DNA of 64,000 bases, from positions 90,691,474 to 90,755,473 of the forward strand of contig OV884011.1 in NCBI GenBank assembly GCA_930367205.1, given 5' to 3'. The notes beneath the pieces were generated by a model. That model was not told the DNA's origin. It saw nothing but the letters and a program-made list of their open reading frames with translations, and did no database searches. A program made the translations under genes and the position numbers. The stretch is from Acanthosoma haemorrhoidale. Lineage: Eukaryota > Arthropoda > Insecta > Hemiptera > Acanthosomatidae. Shown here one piece after another: positions 38,101 through 48,318 of the stretch (position 1 is the stretch's first letter; each line of letters begins with the position of its first letter).

Positions 38101-40900
38101 TTAGCCACATAATCAGCTTCATCAGTAGAGTTTTAGATTCTAACGACTCATGAAATTCCTCACTCAATCCGTTATCTGTTTCAGATCAATACATTCCCAT
38201 AACTGTGCCGAGGATACAGTTCAAGGTAGTAGTACTTTTTGTAACTTTGATAGCAGTTTGCCTTCTGGCTTTATTATTCATTTTTAAAATGGCTTCACGA
38301 CTTCAGGCATTGGGGAAGTACCGGATATGGAAGACCTAGTACCGGATATGGCTGCGACGGATAGCCCGTGGTGGGGGGGGGGGATACGATATACGCATAG
38401 AAGTGGATGGGACAGATTGTCAGAAAGGAAATGGAAATACTCTGGAAGTGGGTGGAACTGGTTCGGAAGGAAGCATTGCTCAGATGTTAGGTTTGATGTT
38501 ACAGGAGCCGGCAAATCGGTTACTTAGCCTGGCCTGAAGTCTTTGTCTTGAAATATGTTACTGTTAAGAAGGAATATCCCTGAGACCTGCCTTGTTAATT
38601 ACAGGAGCGCATCCCAAAGTTAGGGGTGAAAAAAATTGATTATATTTATTAGGAAGGTGACGATGAGGCCGATTTCATAAACTGTCCACGTTATTAGTTT
38701 ATAGTAACACATCCGTCTCGATAATATTTCGATTTTCTAGAAAATAATATATACTACATATTTAATTAATACCCTATAAACATTTCTAATGTACGTCAGT
38801 GAAAATCAGGAAGTTAGCATATCTTGATAGTTAACTCTTCGCATAGACCATAATTTTGAATATGCTACAGACCTGATCATTTGGAAAAGCAACATATCAC
38901 AGTAAAACCCAGCATATTTCAAAATAACATTTCCCAAATATTTTATTTACACTCAGGCCTGGTGACCACTTTTCCAACTAGCGTGAGAAACTGAGTTGCA
39001 TTTTGAATTTTATCGTGCAAGCTCAAAATATAGTCTAACCCACAAATATAACGATTTGTGATATGACGAACAAAATTGCATACAAATAACGTGTTTATAG
39101 GTAAAGAATACGCAGAGGTGAACCAGCTACTAAAGTAATATGTAGTGAGTAGCTATAATTATACCTGCTTAAAATTATGAATACAATATCGTGCAGAATG
39201 GAACATCTCTGGAATAACAAAAATATCTCTAATATAATGGGATTTGAGTCAATTGATATACTTTTAAAAAAAATTATTTTAATTATCTCAAACAAAAGTA
39301 ATTGGATTATTCTGTTATGTTTATGTTGTGTATGCAATAAACGAATATATTGTCTGAATCTCAATATTAAGCTATAAAAAGAAGTGTTAAAGATTTGAAT
39401 GGGGGTATAGGCTGAGTGACGTGAAAACCATTAGCCATTTTTTTAGTAAATGATTTTTTTATAAACGTTAAGATCATATATTCCAACATTCGTGCTCACA
39501 AAGAGCAAATATTTTAATGTTGGGTATATTTTTATTGGTACCAATTTCTTCTGGTGGTATTCCGCCATGATAGTTTTAGGATGCTGGAGCCGAATTCATT
39601 TTTCAATACGTCATTAAACATGATAGACGATTTGTATTATGATTGCCTAAAAATTTGTTAGTATTTATGTCTGTTCGTGTTTTATTTTATAAATAAATAC
39701 ACGATATATCGGCCTAGTATACTTGTATACTGTCCACAGTATCATATATTTTACAGATATTTCATTTACATATTTTAGTTTTTTTAATAGAAAATTATAT
39801 AAATGTAATTAATGAACCTACAAACAGGAACTATGAGATGTGTTTTTATTATTTGGCCATTATAAAGTGTTATAGATCAATAGGGCGCAAATGTTACAGC
39901 ACTGCGGTGAAAATTATTGTCTTGATATAATTAAAATTAAAAACTATTCTGAAATTGTTTATGTACAAATGTTTTCTCAATTAGTAGTGCTTATTTCAAC
40001 GTATATTTTAAAACTTTAGTATGACCACCATGTGCAATTATATTTAAATGTATCTACGACTTGCTGGTACTTCTCTATCAGCCTTAAGTATAGATGATAG
40101 TTAATACATCAAAGATACAAAGAAAATATTTATTTAATTTTCAAATACATGTGAAATCTTGAAAACCATTCATCTTACTTAATCGTTTAAAACAAATATA
40201 AATTTCGTTTAAAACAAATTTGTGATTCCTATATAAGTTCTTCTGAAAAACAATATTGTGGCTAAACTTGTGGTTTCTGTTGCGCATTGAAGAGAAAAAA
40301 ATAAGACGCTCAAACTGTACCAAAGCTATAATAATATAAATTCACCAATTAAAAAAAGAAATGTTTAACTTGTATATTATAGTCTGAATTCAACAAAAAT
40401 GTTGCATTCATCGTAAATTACTTACACCAATCATCAACTATCCCTTTTCTTAATTAACGTCGTACATGCGTGTATAGTACAACATAAAATGTCAAACTTC
40501 TAATTCTATTTAGCACGCGCATCCTAAAATATATGTTTGTAACTTCCTGCTTGATAACAGCATTTTCCCATAAATGGCAGCAGGAGAAATAAAACATTTC
40601 CACGAATTAATTAATGATGTCAAATCATTATGAGTTTATAGGCTTTGACTCCAGTTAATCATGTTCTAAAAGTTTATTTTTTTAATGGATTCATCGATTA
40701 AATTATTATTAATGAACAAATTATCGACGTGGTTAGTAAATAAGTACAAGGTTCATTCCTTAAATAAAATGTTCTTAAATAATAATGGATACTTTATAAA
40801 TGTCCATTATATTTAATTGGGAGTCATTCCACAGGCAATTTATGATAATCCGGTCTATTGAAAACTTTTTGAAGCGGCTAATAAATCTATCATTTCCCAG
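35117..40900. other. Mostly gene-free AT-rich DNA
   Basis: Microsatellite-like TA/CA sequence at 35455-35530 and (TTA)n near 36440. A G+C-richer patch at 36880-37130 is followed by a pyrimidine-rich stretch. A G11 run at 38380-38390 lies within a short frame (GNGNTLEVGGTGSEGSIAQM) of unknown origin. None of these gives a recognisable product. Confidence 0.4.
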
Positions 40901-40984
40901 ATGGATGACCGGCTCACGAGGAAGGGGAGGTCTGGGGTATGGAGATTCCCGCGGCAAGCGCGAGTTTCTCCCGCGCAACTGAAG
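40901..40984 (+). other. Candidate small host exon
   Basis: An 84-base block bounded by an acceptor-like CATTTCCCAG (40891-40900) and a near-perfect donor, AAG|GTAAGT (40985-40990). It is open in the frame starting ATGGATGACCGG and would encode 28 residues rich in Arg (DDRLTRKGRSGVWRFPRQAR). Base composition is richer in G+C than the flanks. No neighbouring exon was found, so this is only a candidate. It could be a coding or untranslated exon or chance. Confidence 0.3.
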
Positions 40985-40990
40985 GTAAGT

Positions 40991-43450
40991 TATAAATCAG
41001 CAGGTTAGGTTTCCATCCGCAGTCTCATCAATTATTCAATCCCGGATGGCGGGTAAGAAAAAAGGGCTCCCGTCCTAGACAGCGGTATAGAATTACAGAT
41101 GAGGGGAAGGAATTGCAGGAGAGGGGGGAATTGGTGGTTAGAGTGCTCATCTACACATCTACAACTTTCCGATTACGAATGAATTATTTCATTTATTTGA
41201 CTCACTTGTTCCGCAATTGATTTTTTTTTTTAATAATATTTTCTTTATAGAATCTATGTATTTAGTTTTTCGTGTCTTTTTTTTTTTTCGACACCACAAA
41301 CTTACGTTTAGATCACTTACATATATTTTAGGACGCGCATGCCAAACAGTATTAGGCTATTATGCTTGAAATTTTATGTTGTATTATATATAGATGTACT
41401 ACATTAATTAAGAAAATTATGTTACGGGAACATTTAGATTAAAATTCTGCAGGTTATTTCCCTTTTGTGTAATCCATGCATAGATGTAACTGGTTAATTT
41501 CTTATTGAATAAATTACTGAGGCATACACCAAAATGCTTTAAATACATATATTTTGCTGTAGACAAAATTAATACGATAAGGTTGATTTTCATAATAATT
41601 TTTGCAAATATAATTTAATATTTGTGATAGTTATTTTTTTCATAAACTGAACCCTGTCGAACATCTACTGTAACCATCGGTTTGTGTTTAAAATAAACTT
41701 AATCATGAAAAATATAGGTGAAACAAATAGGATTCAATGGCTTAAAGAATATTTATGTATAATTCCGTATGTGTTAGTGAAACATTTTCTAAATATATTC
41801 TACCTCAGAGAGAAGAGTAGTATTTTGACGACGATGTTCAATGCTAGATAACTTTGAGTGGCGTTTTCCAAAGTGACACTCTGGTGACAAAAAAAAATTT
41901 TGTCATTATTGTCATTGATTTTTGTGATGGTACTGACAATTTTGGTTATGGAAATGGGGCTTATTCTCCTCACACAAACTGAAGATTATTTCAAAATACA
42001 TTTGGCATGTATTGATGTTTAAATTTCTCCTCTTTAAGCATAATAATGGGTATACCAAAAAAACACCTTTTTTGAAAGAAATGGCTAAGAGTCAGAACAG
42101 AAACAGCTAGGGAAAGGAGATGAAGAGCTGATCCTGATTTAGGTGAAGAATTTAAAAACTTGTAATTAGTTTTTGTTTTAATATGTAGTTAGTATTTTTT
42201 TTAGAATTTTATTTTGTGATAATATTTCATTAAAAAATCCTGAATGAGGCCAAGGAGTTAACGAACGAAGAACGAAATATAATTTTATGATGGCTTGATT
42301 GAAAATTTCTTGAGATGTTATGTCCTTGGCATTATCCTGGTGTTTTTACTCAAGAATTTCCAATCAAACTTTGAGAAAATAACTAAATTTTTCTTATTTA
42401 TATTTTTTCTTTGTCAGGACTTCAATCTCAAGATCAAGATAATAAAATTAGCGTGTTTGTTTGGTCACTAACTCAAAACAATATTACCTAGGTGGCTCAC
42501 ATTTAGTGGGCTATGATATATTGTTTATAGTTAGAGATTAAATCAACACTGCAAATATATTTTTTTGTAGTTGAGATTGTCCTGATGAATGAAAACAATT
42601 TTTTTAAGTCTTGATTAAAAATTTCCTGAGATGTTATGTCCTTGATATTATTCTGGTGTTGTTAATCTAGAAAGTGCAATTCAGAATATATAAATTTGTA
42701 CCTAAATATTTTATTTGTTTAAACTGTGTTGAAAACAACAATATGAGTGTTTAGGTACATTATTGTGATAAATTAGAGGAGACAAATTAAGGCTGTAAAA
42801 GTGTGATACAAAAATTACAAACAGTGATCGAAAACACCGAGTTAATTTACAAATAATTATTTTTTTTTTAAATCTTGTTTTCCTTCTTCCCTTAATTGAT
42901 ATTTTAATATTTTCAGTGTGACCTAATAACTCAGTGAAATAATATGTCATCTAATTACAGATTCTTAAGTTCTATCATTCAGAATTCGTCCCCATAAGTC
43001 GCCTTTCTCTTTACTTCTGTAATTTTGTTAACAAATACTGTCTATACCAAAATTTCGGTGAATAATGGAAAAATATTTGATCCAGATGTTGAGAAACTAT
43101 AAACAAGGTGTTCTGAATACCACGGAATGTTTTCATAATTTGTAATGAGAATTTTTTTCAAAATCTTTATCACTCAAGCTGGCTCATCAGTGTGCCTTAC
43201 ACGAATAGTAATGGTTTTCGTGTTCGAGAAACAGAAACACAAAAGAAATAAAAGTATATGTGAAAAGAAAACAATTTTATTTTGTTTTACTGGGACGATG
43301 AATTTTCTATTTACTGATTGTGAGTTTTTCTTGGTGGTAGTGAGCCGTTCCTGGTGATAGTGTCAATTTGGAGTTAAATCTATCGACCGGCTTTTTGATT
43401 CACTGATTCAACGTCAGGATTTCTACTTAGTCTTTAATTAGGGGAGCGCG
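40991..43450. other. Gene-free AT-rich DNA
   Basis: T-runs at 41221 and 41278. Sequence around 42300 and 42610 shares the phrase GAGATGTTATGTCCTTG (twice, about 310 apart), a weak internal duplication. No gene. Confidence 0.45.
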
Positions 43451-44738
43451 TAACCAATGGGTTAGTCAACGAGCCAGCTATCAGTAGATAACCAATGGGA
43501 TAGTCAATGAGCCAGCTATCAGTAGATAACCAATGGGATAGTCAATGAGCCAGCTATCAGTAGATAACCAATGGGATAGTCAACGAGCCAGCTATCAGTA
43601 GATAACCAATGGGATAGTCAATGAGCCAGCTATCAGTAGATAACCAATGGGATAGTCAATGAGCCAGCTATCAGTAGATAACCAATGGGATAGTCAATGA
43701 GCCAGCTATCAGTAGATAACCAATGGGATAGTCAACGAGCCAGCTATCAGTAGATAACCAATGGGATAGTCAACGAGCCAGCTATCAGTAGATAACCAAT
43801 GGGATAGTCAATGAGCCAGCTATCAGTAGATAACCAATGGGATAGTCAATGAGCCAGCTATCAGTAGATAACCAATGGGATAGTCAACGAGCCAGCTATC
43901 AGTAGATAACCAATGGGATAGTCAATGAGCCAGCTATCAGTAGATAACCAATGGGATAGTCAATGAGCCAGCTATCAGTAGATAACCAATGGGATAGTCA
44001 ACGAGCCAGCTATCAGTAGATAACCAATGGGATAGTCAATGAGCCAGCTATCAGTGATAACCAATGGGATAGTCAACGAGCCAGCTATCAGTAGATAACC
44101 AATGGGATAGTTAATGAGCCAGCTATCAGTAGATAACCAATGGGATAGTCAATGAGCCAGCTATCAGTAGATAACCAATGGGATAGTCAATGAGCCAGCT
44201 ATCAGTAGATAACCAATGGGATAGTCAATGAGCCAGCTATCAGTAGATAACCAATGGGATAGTCAACGAGCCAGCTATCAGTAGATAACCAATGGGATAG
44301 TCAACGAGCCAGCTATCAGTAGATAACCAATGGGATAGTCAATGAGCCAGCTATCAGTAGATAACCAATGGGATAGTCAATGAGCCAGCTATCAGTAGAT
44401 AACCAATGGGATAGCCAATGAGCCAGCTATCAGTAGATAACCAATGGGATAGTCAATGAGCCAGCTATCAATAGATAACCAATAGGGTAGTCAATGAGCC
44501 AGCTATCAGTAGATAACCAATGGGATAGTCAATGAGTCAGCTATCAGTAGATAACCAATGGGATAGTCAATGAGACAGCTATCAGTGATAACCAATGGGA
44601 TAGTCAACGAGCCAGCTATCAGTAGATAACCAATGGGATAGTCAATGAGCCAGCTATCAGTAGATAACCAATGGGATAGTCAATGAGCCAGCTATCAGTA
44701 GATAACCAATGGGATAGTCAACGAGCCAGCTATCAGTA
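43451..44738. repeat. 38-bp satellite array, 34 copies
   Basis: Head-to-tail units of GATAACCAATGGGATAGTCA plus ATGAGCCAGCTATCAGTA, 38 bases each. The first unit lacks two bases and two units are 37 bases (junctions near 44055 and 44586). Copies are nearly identical. The main variable site is AATGAG versus AACGAG, with most other changes confined to units near 44405-44580. The array ends in a partial unit (GGTAACCAAG to 44748). Each unit holds a CCAAT and several GATA/TATC motifs. No unique spacers and no coding role. Confidence 0.97.
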
Positions 44739-45235
44739 GGTAACCAAGATCGAGCACAATCGGTACTTGGACAGGTGGCCGACCACCTCTTGCTGTACTT
44801 GCTCCTGTGATGTACAGGGTAAGATGTAACCCGCCAGCCTACTAGAATAATTAATATTTTCATTGCATTTATCTCAGTGTATTCTTGGCAGGCTATAGAA
44901 GTGTTCATGGCACAAAGTATGAATGGTCCGACAGGCTCTGTCCTACATTTGCCTAAATATTAAAGTGAATATTACTAATTCAGTAACAATATTATAACAT
45001 CACATCTTAAGTAAACATCTAAAACATTATTTGACAAGTGCAAGCTTGTATATTCTGGCCTTTTTTTTCAGAGGTCATAAACTTGAAAAATTAGGAATAA
45101 GGGAAAAGTAAAGAAGAAATTATTTGGAATGAGTGGATCCTTGTACCTATTTGAAGGTTGTAGAGAATGAGCAGTGAACCTCGGGAGAGGTGTAGGAATT
45201 TCGGGACTGGAGTGAGGCTCCACCGACGGTTGATC
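44739..45235. other. Spacer with end of LINE endonuclease relic
   Basis: AT-rich with no gene to about 45120; then composition rises toward the LINE fragment, but no motif is readable before 45236. Confidence 0.4.
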
Positions 45236-46296
45236 CTAGGTCATGGGTCTGTGACAACCAGGTCCTAGCCTGGTGTAAGTGGCGTTCGTCAGAACTTTTT
45301 CCACTGGGCCATCAGGGACGTTACTTGTGTTAGGGGAAATCAACGCTAGTTGTAAGTCCCTGTTCTTGATATTTTTGTGAGGTCTAACCAGTTGTAGGAT
45401 GTGTTCCGGTAGTTTCGGAGCAAATTTTGGTATCAAGGCGTCGGTGGTTTGGGCGATAACATCTTTTAGCTGAAAGACAGCGCATTCGATATCCCGGTGT
45501 GATTTGGAGCACGATTGTGGGCATCTCGCGGTATTGATCAGATGTTTGTAGAGGCCTCATCGTACCTGTAACAGGTAGCCCTGGTATGTCAATTTCCAGT
45601 TCATAGACCACGGGGCGGTGGTCAGAAGTGCTACAATCCAAGGCGGGGCACCCGGTGAATCGGTGTAGCTGCTGTGTAACAGCAAGCAGCTTGGGTGTGG
45701 AGGTCCTGCCGGGGTCGGCGAAGTATCTGAAGGTCGGTAAGCAAGGGTGGACGACCGTGATGTGATGGCCTAGGATGTTAACTCCTGTGCCGCTCCACCA
45801 TCTGTGGTTGCCGTTCAGGTCTCCAACGATTCATCTGCCCTTGGCGATCGTAGTAATCAGGATTCTGGCAAAGTCGCAATTGGCTCGCGGTCTTCTGTTG
45901 ATGCCTGCCACTATAATGTTGTTAGTTAGACGTAATTGAAGGGTGACCATGTAGTGGGCATGGTCTGGAGTCACTGACACGGCGAGCCGTTTGCGGAGTA
46001 CGCCATGTTTGATAGCATTGCCACGTCCCTTGTGGTGGTTTCCATGTCATGGTGGTACATGTTGCAACCTGAGAAAGGCCAGAAATCTATCTTCTTTAGA
46101 CGGGTGTCTGTCAGAACAGTAACGTCTGGAGCATGGCATCGTAGAAGTGTCTCGACGTCGGCTTGTTTGGGCTGTGAAGGCCACAAACGTTGTAATTTAC
46201 AATGGTATGGCAATCACTGTCATGCATAGCGTACTTGGTGTCATGGCGTCGAGGAAAGAGTATTGGAGGTGAATCGTCGAACAGGCTGAATCCCAT
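45236..46296 (-). pseudogene. Jockey-type LINE endonuclease (family B), broken
   Basis: Minus-strand AP-type endonuclease domain in at least three frames. The N-terminus (IVNYNVCGLHSPNK, then QADVETLLRCHAPDVTVLTD and TRLKK) contains the catalytic Asn region, but the family Glu in 'QET' is replaced by TDT. The central part reads GDLNGNHRWWSGTGVN near 45800, carrying the DxN active-site pair. The C-terminus ends in STSDHRPVVYELEIDIPG near 45610 with the conserved His. An additional 100 residues continue to 45236. It lies downstream, on the same strand, of an RT fragment, the reverse of element order, so it is a separate piece. Confidence 0.75.
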
Positions 46297-47070
46297 CCTT
46301 GACTGTAGTCCCTCATAATAATATCAATAAAATATCACAACCATTAAAAAGCAAGAGAAAGAAAAAAAGTGCGTTGGATATGACATGAGGAATAAAGTTC
46401 AGGTGGTACGAAACCTAATGACTCCAATGAATGCCAAGGAAAGTCACCACCGCCAATAACGAAACATGACCAGGCATTTTACATTCTACCCGGCCAGGTA
46501 TCAGAAGTGCTCCATATTTCTTCTTCAATACGCTATTCGGCCCCCCGTTCCTTTGTTAAGGGGTCCTCATTTACTGTTTCTCCTATCTCTTCCTTTCACA
46601 TCCTGTTCATATAACCGATATTAGTACGATACTTACCGAAAAACACATGCTCTCTTCAATTATCTGCTGATTTGTTAATTTTCCCAAACGCCCCAGCTGA
46701 TATTGGTCGATTATATGAGAAGACGATGGTGGCTCTTCGTAGACATACGTCATTGATTATCGTCAGATGAAATAAAATAAATTTAACAAAAAGAAAAACA
46801 CATCATTTGTTCTTAGAATTCAAAAATGTATAGGTAGCTTTTGAATGTTCTATGACTGAGATTTCTGCAGGGTGATAGTGGGCTGTGTTACTGATTATAG
46901 ATTCAATTTTATATTATGTTTCACAACAATAGAATATTATGGTTAAAAAATCGTTTAATTTTTCCAAACGTTGCTTAATAAGGAGTTATCCCCGTTACTT
47001 GTCAGTAATAGGTGAGTTTGTATTACGATTTGGTTGTTGCCAGAACTATAATAAATTGTTTGCTTATTCT
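46297..47070. other. Gene-free DNA
   Basis: Nothing recognised. Confidence 0.45.
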
Positions 47071-47345
47071 GCATTTTTTTTCTTCTTTCGTACCCCCTTT
47101 AAATTTACAGATAATTATATACAATTATAGATCCTCAGGCAAATCTATTTACAATTAAAACATAAATTCAGCATTTTTTTTTTCTTTTTTTGCCCCCCCC
47201 CCCACATTTACAGACAACCACATATACACAGGTGGACTGAAAAGTTTCCGACCTCAACATGAAGATGATAATAAAATAAATAAAAGCTTTGTTAGGTCGG
47301 AAACTTTTCAGACCGCCCGTAACTATAGATCCTCAGGCAAATCCA
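47071..47345. repeat. Two-copy tandem repeat, about 100 bp, second copy interrupted
   Basis: Unit A (from GCATTTTTTTTC at 47071 to TATAGATCCTCAGGCAAATC near 47146) is repeated from 47171 with the same landmarks, ending at about 47345. Unit B is split by the MITE at 47227-47319. Poly-T and poly-C tracts lie near the start of each unit. Confidence 0.7.
47227..47319. mobile_element. Mariner MITE (deletion derivative)
   Basis: 93 bp between TA dinucleotides (47225-47226, 47320-47321). The left end has GGACTGAAAAGTTTCCGACC and the right end, reverse complemented, GGTCTGAAAAGTTTCCGACC. The interior (TCAACATGAAGAT...AAATAAAAGCT) matches the 5' untranslated part of the mariner at 18570-18602. It has no coding capacity. 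Confidence 0.9.
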
Positions 47346-47589
47346 CTCACAAATCATTCCTGTATTTCCTGTAGCATCGCTACATTATATACAGGTTTTG
47401 TTATTTTATAAAAATTATATAATGAATAAACAAGTATAATGATATACATTATACGTGACTGGACTAAACTGACTAATAAAGGTGATAGGGCTCACATTTT
47501 TGATCAACCTTAAAACTTACTTACATACTAATTCTTAACCTAATTAACTTAACCTGGTTAGGTGCTGCAACTAACCCAAAAACCGACAG

Positions 47590-48125
47590 CACACCAAGCA
47601 ACAGCGATCTTCAACCTCTCGAGAAAGGTATGTTAGACCACTTTTCGCATGATCCCATTCTGGAAATGTTGGAGACATTTGGCTGAATTGCCAGTCAAGT
47701 GGGTAAATAGCGGGGCACCGTACAGCAGAGCTGGCCGGAGGACACATTTATATATCATCAATTTGAGACGAAGTGACAGGTTGGATGAAGTTAGCAAGTG
47801 CGATAGCCGGTAAGACCTGTGTCGTACTTTTTCTATTTGATTACTAAAATGAGTAGAGAAACGGAGATGCCTATCCATTTTTATACCCAGATAGTGTATT
47901 GAAAAAGCTGGTGAGTTCTCTTGCCCTCCTATACTATACGATTTTGGCAAGGATTTTTTTCCCCCTTTGGAGGGAGAATATTACGCAGTCGGTCTTCCCG
48001 GCGTTTACACTGATGTGTAACATGCCCAGTCTGTCACTGATAACGTTACAAACTTACTCGGCCTGTGTAAGAGCTCTTTGTGTACTCATGCTGCTGCTGT
48101 AAACCGCAATGTCGTTGGCGAAAGC
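47590..48125 (-). pseudogene. Jockey-type LINE RT palm end and thumb (family B)
   Basis: Minus-strand reverse-transcriptase fragment. From about 48115 it reads FANDIAVYSSSMSTQRALTQ, the catalytic box with FAND where FADD is expected. After a frameshift come NAGKTDCVIFS and SIHYLGIKMDRHLRFSTHFS (47890), then the thumb YKCVLRPALLYGAPLFTHL and FQNGIMRKVV (47633). The 3' side merges with AT-rich DNA without a poly(A). Confidence 0.8.
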
Positions 48126-48318
48126 GTCACATCATCTCCATGTGAGGGAGGAGACTGATCGGGCGATAGTGGGCTGGGCAGTCGTCTCTCTTTGTGGGCT
48201 TGCGCAGTGGGAACAAGATAGCTTGTTTCCACGCTGTCGGGAAATATCGCAACCTGATACATGAATTGTACAGGTTAACGAGTTGGGCTATCCCTCTCCT
48301 CGGCAACTGTTTCAGCAA
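48126..48318 (-). pseudogene. Jockey-type LINE RT, palm start
   Basis: Encodes LPRRGIAQLVNLYNSCIRLR, FPTAWKQAILFPLRKPTK and HYRPISLLP, the early palm motifs of a Jockey-type RT. It joins directly to the FAND box at 48115, so roughly the 100-130 codons between them, including the GxPQGS region, are deleted. Confidence 0.8.

Noticed and set aside
38300..38527. Gly-rich protein-coding exon
   Set aside because: The frame depends on the length of a G11 run and has no homology or splice support that I can see.
43451..44738. CRISPR-like array
   Set aside because: The whole 38-bp unit repeats with no unique spacers and no cas genes; it is a satellite in a eukaryotic genome.
44657..44908. 83-codon minus-strand frame
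   Set aside because: It reads the satellite (repeating YLLIAGSLTIPLV-type peptide) because a 38-bp unit cycles all three frames; no gene.
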